DNA of 64,000 nt from Seonamhaeicola sp. (lineage in GTDB: Bacteria > Bacteroidota > Bacteroidia > Flavobacteriales > Flavobacteriaceae): contig NZ_JANQJQ010000004.1 of NCBI RefSeq assembly GCF_028281565.1, positions 62,001-126,000 of the forward strand, read 5' to 3'. Below the pieces are notes generated by a model, which made no database searches, was not told the DNA's origin, and was given only the letters and a program-made list of their open reading frames with translations. Positions 1 to 8,940 of this stretch are shown here, piece after piece (position 1 is the stretch's first letter; each line of letters opens with the position of its first letter). The position numbers and the translations under genes were made by a program.

Positions 1-2196
1 GAAGTAGTTAAAAATTCGACGGTTGAGGCTTCTGTTACATTACAAATGCGAAATCCTAAAACGGTTTTCTACGGATTCAATACCACCCGGAATTATGAAA
101 ATGCCAAATATGTCTTAAAATATGATTCGGAAACAATTGCCGAAAACACGATTCAAATAAACCCCGCTAAACCATTTACCACTACCTACAAATCAAAAAA
201 GCCATTGGACGAGTATAAATTGTTTGTTCAATTAACAGATAATAAGGGTAATGAACTTGTATCATACAAACCATACAAACCCCTTAAGCCAGAATTACCT
301 GAAACACAGAAAAGCGTTCCAAAACCAGTGGAAATAGAAACGGTAGAGGATTTATACCTTGCAGGTAGATTTGTAGAGCAATTCAATCGTCCGGGAAAGA
401 ATCCTGATGATTATTACCTGGCGGCTCTTGAAAAATCTCCAACTGATTATCGCACTAATATTGCTTTGGGTATTAGAAGAGTTAATCAAACCAGATATGA
501 AGAAGCCTTAAAATATTTGCAAATAGCCTCTGACAAACTCAATATCAAGTATTATCAGCCTAAAGAAGGAGAAATTTATTATTATAAAGGTCTCGCATAC
601 CGAGCTTTAGGCAAGATAGAGGAAGCTTACAAAAATTTTGCGAGAGCAACCTGGTATTATCAATGGTTTGCTGCCGGTAATTATCAGTTAGCACAAATTG
701 AAAGTACCCATGGCAATTACCAAAAAGCCTTAGAATACATTCAAGACGCGTATTCAACAAATACCCGGGATGGAAGAATTAATGTGCTTTACAGTGCCCT
801 CCTCAGAAAAACCGGGAACCCGGATAAAGCACTTCAAATTATTGACGATTTAATTGCTTATGACCCACTAAACTTTTCAGCCTTATATGAAAAGGGCCTA
901 GTTGAAGGCAATGCCTCTTTAAACCATTGGCATAAAAACATGCAGGACTTAAGCAACAACTATATAGAGGTGGCATCTAATTATATGAATGCCGGTTTAT
1001 ATGAAGACGGTATTAAATTATTGTCATCTATTGACAAACCAAGCAGCCCTTTGGTGTATTATTATATGGCTTGGTTTTACAGCCAGACCCAAAATTCAAC
1101 TAAACTAAACTATTGCTTACAAAGCACCAAAGGGCTTTCATTAGATTACTGTTTTCCATATCGCAATGAGACGGAAACGGTTTTAAAACACGCTATAAAG
1201 AATGACCCAAACAGTGCCACTGCTTATTATCTGCTGGGAAATTTACTTTACGACAACCGAAAAGAAGAAGCCATTGAAGCATGGGAAATGGCAGGTAAAT
1301 TAGACGGTAGTATGGCAATGGTTTGGAGAAATCTGGCTTTTAGTTCCTATTACCATCATAAAGATATGGAACAAGCTATAGACTATATAAGCAAAGCCAT
1401 TTCATTGGATAATTCCAGTCCGCTTTGGTTCGCTGAATTATCAAAATACTATGATGTTTCCAAAAGTGATCATAAAAAATGTTTAGCCATTTTGGAAAAC
1501 AATATAGAGACTGTTAAAAAAGACGTTCAGGCACCTAAAACGCTTGTTGCATTGTATAACATTGATGGGGATTACGATAAGGCTTTAGACTTTTTAAAAA
1601 CGCATCGCTTTAGAACCTGGGAAGGTGGTAGAGAAACCTATTGGAGTTATGTTGACGCTAATATTTTAAAGGCTTTGCAATTGGCTGAAACTAAAAATTA
1701 CAAAGAAGCGATCGCACATTTAGATGCAGCCATGCTATACCCTGAGAATTTGGAAGTAGGAAAACCAACGCATGATGAAAAAAATGCCATGATCCACTAT
1801 TTCAAAGGTAATGTTTACAGCCAAATGAAGCATTCAAAAAAAGCCAGGGAGAGTTATCTAAAAAGTACAACATCGGTAAATACCTGGCGTATGTATGACC
1901 TGTTATACTTCCAGGCCGAATCTTATAAAAAACTCGGAAAAACAGAAAAAGCCAACGCTATTTTTAGTGATTTAATTGAAAAAGCAAAAGCCTATAGAGA
2001 AAATGGTTTGAGCAATACTTTAATTGCTGTTGAAGAAGCTTCTGCCACCAATAATAAAGCTATTTCAAGATCTTACTATCTTGAAGGTTTAGGCAACAAA
2101 GGCTTAGGTAATATAACCGAAGCCGATAAATTATTTCAATTAGCCTTAAATGAATATCAAAACAATTTGTGGGCTAAAGTAATGAGTGAACATTAG
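1..2196 (+). CDS. C-terminal part of a TPR-rich protein (DUF5107-like); 5' end lies outside the window
   Basis: Reading frame is open from base 1 (EVVKNSTVEASVTLQMRNPK...); many TPR-like helices (YYYKGLAYRALGKIEEAYKNFARA, AIDYISKAISLDNSSPLWFAELSKYY). Confidence 0.75.
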   Translation, partial: EVVKNSTVEASVTLQMRNPKTVFYGFNTTRNYENAKYVLKYDSETIAENTIQINPAKPFTTTYKSKKPLDEYKLFVQLTDNKGNELVSYKPYKPLKPELPETQKSVPKPVEIETVEDLYLAGRFVEQFNRPGKNPDDYYLAALEKSPTDYRTNIALGIRRVNQTRYEEALKYLQIASDKLNIKYYQPKEGEIYYYKGLAYRALGKIEEAYKNFARATWYYQWFAAGNYQLAQIESTHGNYQKALEYIQDAYSTNTRDGRINVLYSALLRKTGNPDKALQIIDDLIAYDPLNFSALYEKGLVEGNASLNHWHKNMQDLSNNYIEVASNYMNAGLYEDGIKLLSSIDKPSSPLVYYYMAWFYSQTQNSTKLNYCLQSTKGLSLDYCFPYRNETETVLKHAIKNDPNSATAYYLLGNLLYDNRKEEAIEAWEMAGKLDGSMAMVWRNLAFSSYYHHKDMEQAIDYISKAISLDNSSPLWFAELSKYYDVSKSDHKKCLAILENNIETVKKDVQAPKTLVALYNIDGDYDKALDFLKTHRFRTWEGGRETYWSYVDANILKALQLAETKNYKEAIAHLDAAMLYPENLEVGKPTHDEKNAMIHYFKGNVYSQMKHSKKARESYLKSTTSVNTWRMYDLLYFQAESYKKLGKTEKANAIFSDLIEKAKAYRENGLSNTLIAVEEASATNNKAISRSYYLEGLGNKGLGNITEADKLFQLALNEYQNNLWAKVMSEH

Positions 2197-2225
2197 TTTG
2201 TTATTATTATATTTTTAGTTAGTTA

Positions 2226-2254
2226 AAAAAAGCAGCTGTAATGGCTGCTTTTTT
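2226..2254 (+). terminator. Rho-independent terminator after the TPR gene
   Basis: AAAAAAGCAGC-loop-GCTGCTTTTTT inverted repeat with T-run, 30 nt after the stop codon. Confidence 0.8.
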
Positions 2255-2290
2255 AGTCTATTTTTAAGCTTCCACCTCATATTATAACCA

Positions 2291-3832
2291 TTAATTAGTT
2301 GTATTTCTTAAAATAGAAATTGCACCACCTTGTTCCATCCATTGTTCGCTAATTAAAGTTTTTCTTTCTCCTGAAAAAATACTTAAGTTACTTCCTAAAA
2401 GAATATCCATATCACCATCGGCATCAATATCCCTGGCCCTAACTAACATGAAACAATTATTTAATGTCTTTAAAGGAGAAAAGGCCTTAAACTGCCATGG
2501 CTGTTCCTGGCTACTTACATTTTCAAAGTAAAGAAAAACTTCATTGTCTTTGTTTTCAAGTGAGGCATAGTAGCCTATAGAAGCGATATCTATATCACCG
2601 TCACCATCGTAATCCGCACAAGCGGTACCATAAGCTCCTTCCTGTTTATGAAACCAAACTTGCTCAAAACTATGGTTCCCTTTATTTTCAAAGATCCTTA
2701 TGCCGTGGTATGGCTTTAAGGCACTAATAAAATCATCACTGTCGCCACTGGAACAGATGATATCATCGTCTCCATCCCCATCAAAATCCATTAACTCAAA
2801 ATGGGTCGTACCATAATAAGGCGGCAATGAAATTAATTGTTGTTTTTCGAATTTAAGACCGCCTTTATTTAAAAACAGATAAACACTTTCATCTTCCTGC
2901 GAAATCAGTACATAAAAATCTTTAAGTCCATCTTTATTTACATCTTTTAAAACAAAATTGATCGCCCCTGATTTAGCATGTATTGTGGTCTTATCAATTT
3001 TTCCTTTATTAGTATAAATGTTAATCCCTCCCAAATATTTACCAAATTCGGAAATCATAATATCCATGGCGCCGTCTTTATCTAAATCGTCAACAATAAA
3101 ATCTACCGGCCTTTCCAAATTATTAATAAAAGTATTCGGTTTGTCTATGAGCACCGACAAACTTCCTGTAGGTTCATCTATATTAAACATGCGTCCCATA
3201 CTTAACAAAAGTTCTGTGGCACCACTATGCTTTACCTGAACTAGCGGAGATTTTATGCTGTAGCTTTCTAATTCATTGCCAGAAGCATCCATTTTGGAAT
3301 AAAAGGAAGCCCCATCTTCTTTATTATAACCGACCAAAAATTGGTCTTCCCTAAAATTTAGAAAGGTGAGTCCATCACCGGAAGCTTTCCACGGAAAAAC
3401 TTCATGCTCAAACAAACCCAATTCGGGAATAAACATTGGTTTTTCGGAATCAGGTAAATTTTCAGGTGAATTGTTGTCGTAATATTGAACAATGGCTTCC
3501 CATTCTTTATTGGAAACTAAACTTTCTGAAGGAAATAAGCCGGAGGCTGTTAAACGTTCTTTAGCTACTTTATTCTTAAAATCATCCAGAGTCTTTCCTT
3601 CAGGCACTTGCCCTAAATGAAGCCCCATTATGGGCAGTACTTCTTGCCAATAACGCTTGGGCATTACCTGTGGCTCAGGAAATTCGTGACAACGCGCACA
3701 ATGCATTTGTGCTAATGCTTCTCCATCTATAATATTTGTGCTATCAATTTCAGTACTTTTTAAGGCCTTCTTATCAGATTTACAATTGAAACAGAGCAAT
3801 ATAATCAAAACGAATACCTTGCCAGTTTTCAT
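2291..3832 (-). CDS. Lipoprotein with one c-type haem motif and FG-GAP/VCBS-like repeats
   Basis: CARCH haem motif; repeated DxDGDGDxD calcium-type motifs (DFDGDGDDD, DYDGDGDID, DIDADGDMD). ORF extends to 3883, but the start at 3832 (MKTGKVFVLIILLCFNCKS) gives a clean lipoprotein signal. Confidence 0.75.
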   Translation of the reverse strand: MKTGKVFVLIILLCFNCKSDKKALKSTEIDSTNIIDGEALAQMHCARCHEFPEPQVMPKRYWQEVLPIMGLHLGQVPEGKTLDDFKNKVAKERLTASGLFPSESLVSNKEWEAIVQYYDNNSPENLPDSEKPMFIPELGLFEHEVFPWKASGDGLTFLNFREDQFLVGYNKEDGASFYSKMDASGNELESYSIKSPLVQVKHSGATELLLSMGRMFNIDEPTGSLSVLIDKPNTFINNLERPVDFIVDDLDKDGAMDIMISEFGKYLGGINIYTNKGKIDKTTIHAKSGAINFVLKDVNKDGLKDFYVLISQEDESVYLFLNKGGLKFEKQQLISLPPYYGTTHFELMDFDGDGDDDIICSSGDSDDFISALKPYHGIRIFENKGNHSFEQVWFHKQEGAYGTACADYDGDGDIDIASIGYYASLENKDNEVFLYFENVSSQEQPWQFKAFSPLKTLNNCFMLVRARDIDADGDMDILLGSNLSIFSGERKTLISEQWMEQGGAISILRNTTN

Positions 3833-3875
3833 ATTTTTAGTTGTCTGTTTCAAATTTGTAATGGCCATAAAGGAT

Positions 3876-3918
3876 AAAAGCACTTATTTTAAATTTAGCT
3901 CTAAAATAAGTGCTTTTT
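3876..3918 (-). terminator. Strong hairpin between mutarotase gene and VCBS/cytochrome gene; likely terminator of the sugar-acid operon
   Basis: AAAAGCACTTATTTTA...TAAAATAAGTGCTTTT, near-perfect stem, located just after the mutarotase stop on the minus strand. Confidence 0.75.
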
Positions 3919-3936
3919 ATTAACAAACAGCTTTGT

Positions 3937-4281
3937 TTATACTAATTGAAAAACTTTTTCAAGTTCAATCCATTTTTCACCATCCTTAGCCCAGGGCAGT
4001 TCTTGCTGATAGTTCCACATTAAATTTTCCCACTCCTGAACCTTTGGGTTATTGGCATCCATTTCGGCTTTCTTCACGGGATCAAACGTCTCATCTACTC
4101 CCATGATCATGAACATGCGGTTTCCGGTTAAGTAGATTTGCATATCTACTATACCGGCATCCTTAATGCTTTTGGTGATCTCAGGCCATGCATTACCGGC
4201 TGCATGGTATTCCTTATATTCTGCTATTAATTTTGGGTTATCCTTTAAATCACAGGAATAACAATATCTTTTTGTACTCAT
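3937..4281 (-). CDS. L-rhamnose/L-fucose mutarotase family protein (RhaM-like)
   Basis: Small RhaM-type protein (MQIYLTGNRMFMIMGVDETFD...VQEWENLMWNYQQELPWAKDGEKWIELEKVFQL); overlaps the fucP-like gene by one base. Confidence 0.8.
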   Translation of the reverse strand: MSTKRYCYSCDLKDNPKLIAEYKEYHAAGNAWPEITKSIKDAGIVDMQIYLTGNRMFMIMGVDETFDPVKKAEMDANNPKVQEWENLMWNYQQELPWAKDGEKWIELEKVFQLV

Positions 4282-5612
4282 TAACTTTGCCTTTTTAAAT
4301 TTCTTTTGTTACTACTGAATCCATAAAATGCCACAACGGCCAAGCATATTAATGGTAAAATGAATGAAAAATTCACTTCCGGAATAAACCCTAATACCTT
4401 CACATCAGAGAAACCATCACCTCCCCAATCTAAAATAGCGCCCTGGGCAACCGGCATTAAAGCACCTCCTACAATGGCCATCACCAATCCGGCAGAACCA
4501 ATTTTAGCCTCATCACCCATGTCTTTCAGAGCAATTCCGTAAATAGTGGGGAACATGATAGACATGAAAACGGAAATTCCAACCAATGAAAGCAATCCAG
4601 CTAACCCCGGTAAAAGGATGGCTCCTGCACTCATTATAACGCCTCCTATTCCAAACAACATCAATAATCTTGATGGATTTACCTTTTTCATTAAAGCAGT
4701 ACCAATCCAACGACCTGTTAAGAACGAAATCATAGCAGCGATATTAAAATAGGTAGCCGTATATTCTGTTCCGGTTGTGTCATTTAAATTATCGACATAT
4801 TGGAAAATATAGGTCCAACACATAATCTGAGCACCCACATAAAATGCCTGACTTACAACTCCTTGCAAATAATTTCCGTTAGCAAATAGTTTCTTGAACG
4901 ATACAGATAATGACATCTTATCCTCCTCGGCTGTTTTGGGCATTTTAGTAGCAATAATAATGGCCATAATTACAAGAACTAACACCCCTAAAGCGATGTA
5001 TGGTACACTAATAATTCCTAAATCATTTTCACGAATGGCCGCGAGCTCTGCTGAGGATAAAGCGTTGTAAGCCTCTTCAGTATAATCATCGGAACGCAAG
5101 GCACCTATCACAAAAACCTGTGCTATTACCATCCCTGTTAAAGAACCAATAGGGTTAAATGCTTGCGCTAAATTTAAACGTTGCGTCGCCGTTTCCTTAT
5201 CACCCATTATTAAGATAAGTGGGTTAGATGTGGTTTCTAAAAATGCCAATCCACAGGTAATGACCCAAAGTGAAATCAAGAAGTAATTAAACTGTTCATT
5301 GGCGGCTGCCGGATAGAATAAAAATGCACCTACAGCATAGAAACATAATCCTAAGATAATTCCCGATTTGTAACTGTACTTTCTAATGAAAAGTGCCGCC
5401 GGTAACGCCATAAAAAAGTATCCAAAATAGAATGCAAATTGTACTAATGATGCTTGCACGTTTGATAATTCCGGCATGACTTTTTTGAATGCTGACACCA
5501 TTGGATTTGTTAAGTCATTCGCAATGCCCCATAAGGCAAATAATGACGTAATAATTATAAAAGGAAATAACAATTCCTTTCTAACAACCGGTATACTTTT
5601 TAGTTTATCCAT
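4281..5612 (-). CDS. fucP: L-fucose:H+ symporter family permease (MFS)
   Basis: 12-TM MFS with FucP-type signatures (SLFALWGIANDLTNPMVSAF, FLETTSNPLILIMGDKETATQRLNLAQAFNPIGS). Confidence 0.85.
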   Translation of the reverse strand: MDKLKSIPVVRKELLFPFIIITSLFALWGIANDLTNPMVSAFKKVMPELSNVQASLVQFAFYFGYFFMALPAALFIRKYSYKSGIILGLCFYAVGAFLFYPAAANEQFNYFLISLWVITCGLAFLETTSNPLILIMGDKETATQRLNLAQAFNPIGSLTGMVIAQVFVIGALRSDDYTEEAYNALSSAELAAIRENDLGIISVPYIALGVLVLVIMAIIIATKMPKTAEEDKMSLSVSFKKLFANGNYLQGVVSQAFYVGAQIMCWTYIFQYVDNLNDTTGTEYTATYFNIAAMISFLTGRWIGTALMKKVNPSRLLMLFGIGGVIMSAGAILLPGLAGLLSLVGISVFMSIMFPTIYGIALKDMGDEAKIGSAGLVMAIVGGALMPVAQGAILDWGGDGFSDVKVLGFIPEVNFSFILPLICLAVVAFYGFSSNKRNLKRQS

Positions 5613-5652
5613 AATCTTATTTTATTGGTATTTAGTTAGGACTGCAAAATAA

Positions 5653-5670
5653 AAAAGCCAAAAGGCTTTT
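5653..5670 (-). terminator. Hairpin with T-run between SDR gene and fucP; internal terminator/attenuator candidate
   Basis: AAAAGCC-AAAA-GGCTTTT; minus strand reads ...GGCTTTTTTATTTTG, in the leader of fucP. Confidence 0.5.
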
Positions 5671-5705
5671 CTTGGCTTCTTTGTCTTTTATTATGCAACA
5701 AATGT

Positions 5706-6497
5706 TTATTCTGTTAATAAAGATCGGTCTAAATGAACATAACCACCATCTACGGTAATAAACTGCCCGGTAGTATGCGATGATTTCTCTGAAATAGCAA
5801 ATAAACATTGGTCTGCGATTTCCTGTGGTGTGGTCATTCTATTTTCCAAAGGAATCTTTTTAACAATAGATTTTAGTTTTTCTTCACCATTCTCCAGGGT
5901 TTTTATCCAGCTATCGTAAGCAGGCGTCCAGCTTTCTGCAATAATGATGGCATTTGAACGAATCCCTTCTTTAATTAAATCAACGGCCCACTCCCTGGTT
6001 AATCCTAACACACCGCCTTTAGAAGCAGCATAACCGGAAGTTCCTCCTTGACCGGTTAATGCTACTTTAGAACCTATATTTAAAATATTTCCTTTTACTT
6101 TTTTGATCATAGGCAAGCAGTACTTGGTCATCGCAAAAAAGCTTACCATGTTCAATTTTAAGGAGTACATAAAATCGTCAATGGAAGCATCCAATCCGGC
6201 ACCATCATTAACCCCTACATTATTGATCAAGGCATCTACTCTACCGTACTTGTCCTCAATAACTTTGGCAGCAGCTTCAATCTGTTTATAATCAGATAAA
6301 TCGGTTTTTATAAAAATAGTATCCACGCCTTTCTTTTGAAGCGCTTCGGCATAACCATACCCTCTATCATTTCTATCTACAATCACAGGAATGGCTCCTT
6401 CATTGGCTACAGTCTGAACGATAGTCTCTCCAATACTGCCTTTAATTCCAGCTGCGCCTGTTACCACAACAACTTTGTCTTTTAATCCTAAATCCAT
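5706..6497 (-). CDS. SDR family oxidoreductase (sugar or keto-deoxy acid dehydrogenase, L-fucose pathway type)
   Basis: Rossmann motif VVVTGAAGIKGSIG, active-site YAASKGG, C-terminal GQFITVDGGYVHLDR. Confidence 0.8.
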   Translation of the reverse strand: MDLGLKDKVVVVTGAAGIKGSIGETIVQTVANEGAIPVIVDRNDRGYGYAEALQKKGVDTIFIKTDLSDYKQIEAAAKVIEDKYGRVDALINNVGVNDGAGLDASIDDFMYSLKLNMVSFFAMTKYCLPMIKKVKGNILNIGSKVALTGQGGTSGYAASKGGVLGLTREWAVDLIKEGIRSNAIIIAESWTPAYDSWIKTLENGEEKLKSIVKKIPLENRMTTPQEIADQCLFAISEKSSHTTGQFITVDGGYVHLDRSLLTE

Positions 6498-6499
6498 AT

Positions 6500-7327
6500 T
6501 TATAAATTATAAAATTTCACAGCGTTAAGCCCCATGATCCTGGCTTGTTCATCAGGACTTAATCCCGCTATAAAATCAGTAGTTAATTGTTTTACTTTAC
6601 TATAATTCCCTGCTACCAAACACACCGGCCAATCGGATCCGAACATAATCCTATCGGTTCCAAAAGCTTCTAGAACCACATCCATATAAGGACGGATTTG
6701 TTCTGGAGTCCATGTATTAAAATCAGCCTCGGTAATCATGCCAGACAGTTTACAGTATACATTTTCCTGTTTGGCTATTTCTTTCATTAGCAAGGCCCAT
6801 CCATCTATAAATCCATCCTTTATATAAGGCTTGGCTATATGATCAATCACAAATTTTTGATTTCCAAAACGTCTCACCAATTCTAAAACGGCTCCTAACT
6901 GATGGGGGAAAACCAAAATATCGTAGGTAAAATTGTATCTGTGCAAAGCGAAAATCCCTTTTGTAAAATCTGGCCTTAGCACAAAATTGTGATCAGGCTC
7001 TCCCTGAACCACATGCCTAAACCCTTTTACACTTTTGAAATGCGTATATCTTTCAAGGTCTTCCTCAACAGCATAACTCCTTAAATCTACCCAGCCGACG
7101 ACACCTTTTATAAAGTCATAGTCTTCGGAAAGTTGAATTAAAAAGTTGGTTTCCTCCAGTGTTTGATCCGCTTGCACGGCAACACAACCATCAACGTTAT
7201 TGTCTTGATAGACCTGTTTTAAATCTTCTGGCGAAAAATCGCGACGGATCACCTTCATAGAGTCGTCAATCCATTCGTGTTTTTTAGGCTCGTAATTCCA
7301 GAAATGCTGATGCGAATCTATGATCAT
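6500..7327 (-). CDS. Amidohydrolase family protein, L-fucono-1,5-lactonase/sugar lactonase type
   Basis: N-terminal MIIDSHQHFWNYEPKKHEWID and C-terminal RIMFGSDWPVCLVAG are typical of this family; operonic with fucP. Confidence 0.8.
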   Translation of the reverse strand: MIIDSHQHFWNYEPKKHEWIDDSMKVIRRDFSPEDLKQVYQDNNVDGCVAVQADQTLEETNFLIQLSEDYDFIKGVVGWVDLRSYAVEEDLERYTHFKSVKGFRHVVQGEPDHNFVLRPDFTKGIFALHRYNFTYDILVFPHQLGAVLELVRRFGNQKFVIDHIAKPYIKDGFIDGWALLMKEIAKQENVYCKLSGMITEADFNTWTPEQIRPYMDVVLEAFGTDRIMFGSDWPVCLVAGNYSKVKQLTTDFIAGLSPDEQARIMGLNAVKFYNL

Positions 7328-7330
7328 GCC

Positions 7331-8788
7331 TTACTTTGTAAAATTTTGTAATGTTGCCTGCATACCGTTGTTAACTATACTTTCCAAGTTATTAGTTACG
7401 GCATCCAATACTCCTTCGTATTTAGTTAAATCCTCACCCCAGAAATTGGTGTTCTCAAGCGTCGCTTTTGCTGCGGCTGAAATATCGCCGGTGGCCCAGT
7501 GTGTTTTAAAGAAATCCAGGGCTGATTGATCATCTTTTAAAGGAATAGCCTCACCGTTTCTATCGCCTTTATAAAAGGCTATCAATGCCGCCAAAGAGAA
7601 TAATAAGCGCTGTGGCAAGTCCCCTTTTCTTTTAATGTATTCTAAAACGGAAGGCAAGACCCTTGTTTTGTATTTAGAAGTGGAATTCAACGAAATACTA
7701 ATTAAAGCATGCTCTAAATAAGGGTTTCTAAATCTGTCTATAACATCGTTGGCGAATTGGTTTAACTCGGCTTCCGGTAAATCCAGGGTTGGACAAATCT
7801 CTTCAAAAATGGTATCTCTTAGGAATCCTCCAACCACATCATCTTCCAAAGATTCACGTACTCTGTCAATGCCGTATAAGTAACCAACCGGCACCAATGA
7901 GGTATGTGCCCCGTTAAGGATTCTAACCTTACGCGTTCTGTAAGGCTCCATATTATCAGTAAATACAATATTCAATCCGCAAGCTTCTGCCGGAATTTCT
8001 TCCTTCACAGCTTCCGGGCCTTCGATTACCCATAAATGGAACTGCTCACCCTCCACCACTAAATTATCTTTATAACCTAATTCTGCGGTGATGGCATCCA
8101 TTTTATCACGTGGATATCCCGGTACAATTCTATCTACCAAGGTATTACAGAAGATGTTGTCATCCTCGATCCATTCTTTAAAATCGGTTCCTAAATTCCA
8201 ATCATCTGCATATTGTAAAATGATTCTTTTCAGGTTATCACCGTTTCTATCTATTAGTTCACAAGGAATGATGATTAGACCTTTATCTGAAGTACCTCCA
8301 AACGTTTCGAAACGCTTATGTAAAAGGGCCGTTAATTTTCCCGGAAAACTCGATTGTGGTGCATCATCCAATTTATCATCGGCATTATATGCAATTCCTG
8401 CTTCAGTTGTATTCGAAATCACGAAACGTAAATCCGGATTTTCTCCAATGGCCAAATAATCCGATGGATTTTCGTAAGGATTGATTCCCCTTTGAATACA
8501 ATCGATTATTTGATGCTCGCTGATAGCTTCGCCGTTTTTTATCCCGTTTAGATAAAGCGTGTACAAACCATCCTGATCGTTTAACATTTTGATTAATCCT
8601 TGATCAATAGGTTGTACCACTGTGACACCAGCATCAAAACCTGCCTGTTTGTTCATTTCATGAATCATCCAATTGGCAAATGCCCTTAAAAAGTTACCTT
8701 CTCCAAACTGAACTATTCTCTCAGTATACGTGTTTACGCATGCTGTATTTCTGTTTAATGAATCCATTCTTTTTTTCTTTTCCTGCAA
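7331..8788 (-). CDS. uxaB: Tagaturonate reductase/altronate oxidoreductase (mannitol-dehydrogenase superfamily)
   Basis: RIVQFGEGNFLRAFANWMIHEMN, RKVRILNGAHTSLVPVGYLYG, UxaB-type length and motifs. Start probably at internal MDSLNRNTA. Confidence 0.85.
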   Translation of the reverse strand: MQEKKKRMDSLNRNTACVNTYTERIVQFGEGNFLRAFANWMIHEMNKQAGFDAGVTVVQPIDQGLIKMLNDQDGLYTLYLNGIKNGEAISEHQIIDCIQRGINPYENPSDYLAIGENPDLRFVISNTTEAGIAYNADDKLDDAPQSSFPGKLTALLHKRFETFGGTSDKGLIIIPCELIDRNGDNLKRIILQYADDWNLGTDFKEWIEDDNIFCNTLVDRIVPGYPRDKMDAITAELGYKDNLVVEGEQFHLWVIEGPEAVKEEIPAEACGLNIVFTDNMEPYRTRKVRILNGAHTSLVPVGYLYGIDRVRESLEDDVVGGFLRDTIFEEICPTLDLPEAELNQFANDVIDRFRNPYLEHALISISLNSTSKYKTRVLPSVLEYIKRKGDLPQRLLFSLAALIAFYKGDRNGEAIPLKDDQSALDFFKTHWATGDISAAAKATLENTNFWGEDLTKYEGVLDAVTNNLESIVNNGMQATLQNFTK

Positions 8789-8919
8789 GGTCTCCGGACC
8801 TTGCAGGTATTGTTTAACTTATTTTTTAAGACTTACAAGGTTTCAAAAACCTTGCAAGTCGATTTGCTTTTTTGTTTGTTGTTTTTTAAACCTACAAGGT
8901 TTTAGAAACCTTGCAGGTT
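8782..8919. repeat. Three tandem long hairpins sharing the CAAGGT..ACCTTG core
   Basis: 8782-8807 CCTGCAAGGTC-TCCG-GACCTTGCAGG; 8830-8860 GACTTACAAGGTTTCAAAAACCTTGCAAGTC; 8889-8919 AACCTACAAGGTTTTAGAAACCTTGCAGGTT. Confidence 0.9.
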
Positions 8920-8940
8920 CATGTTGATTTATTTCTTTAA

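Noticed and set aside
8088-8459. 123-aa plus-strand ORF
   Set aside because: Antisense shadow of the uxaB-like gene.
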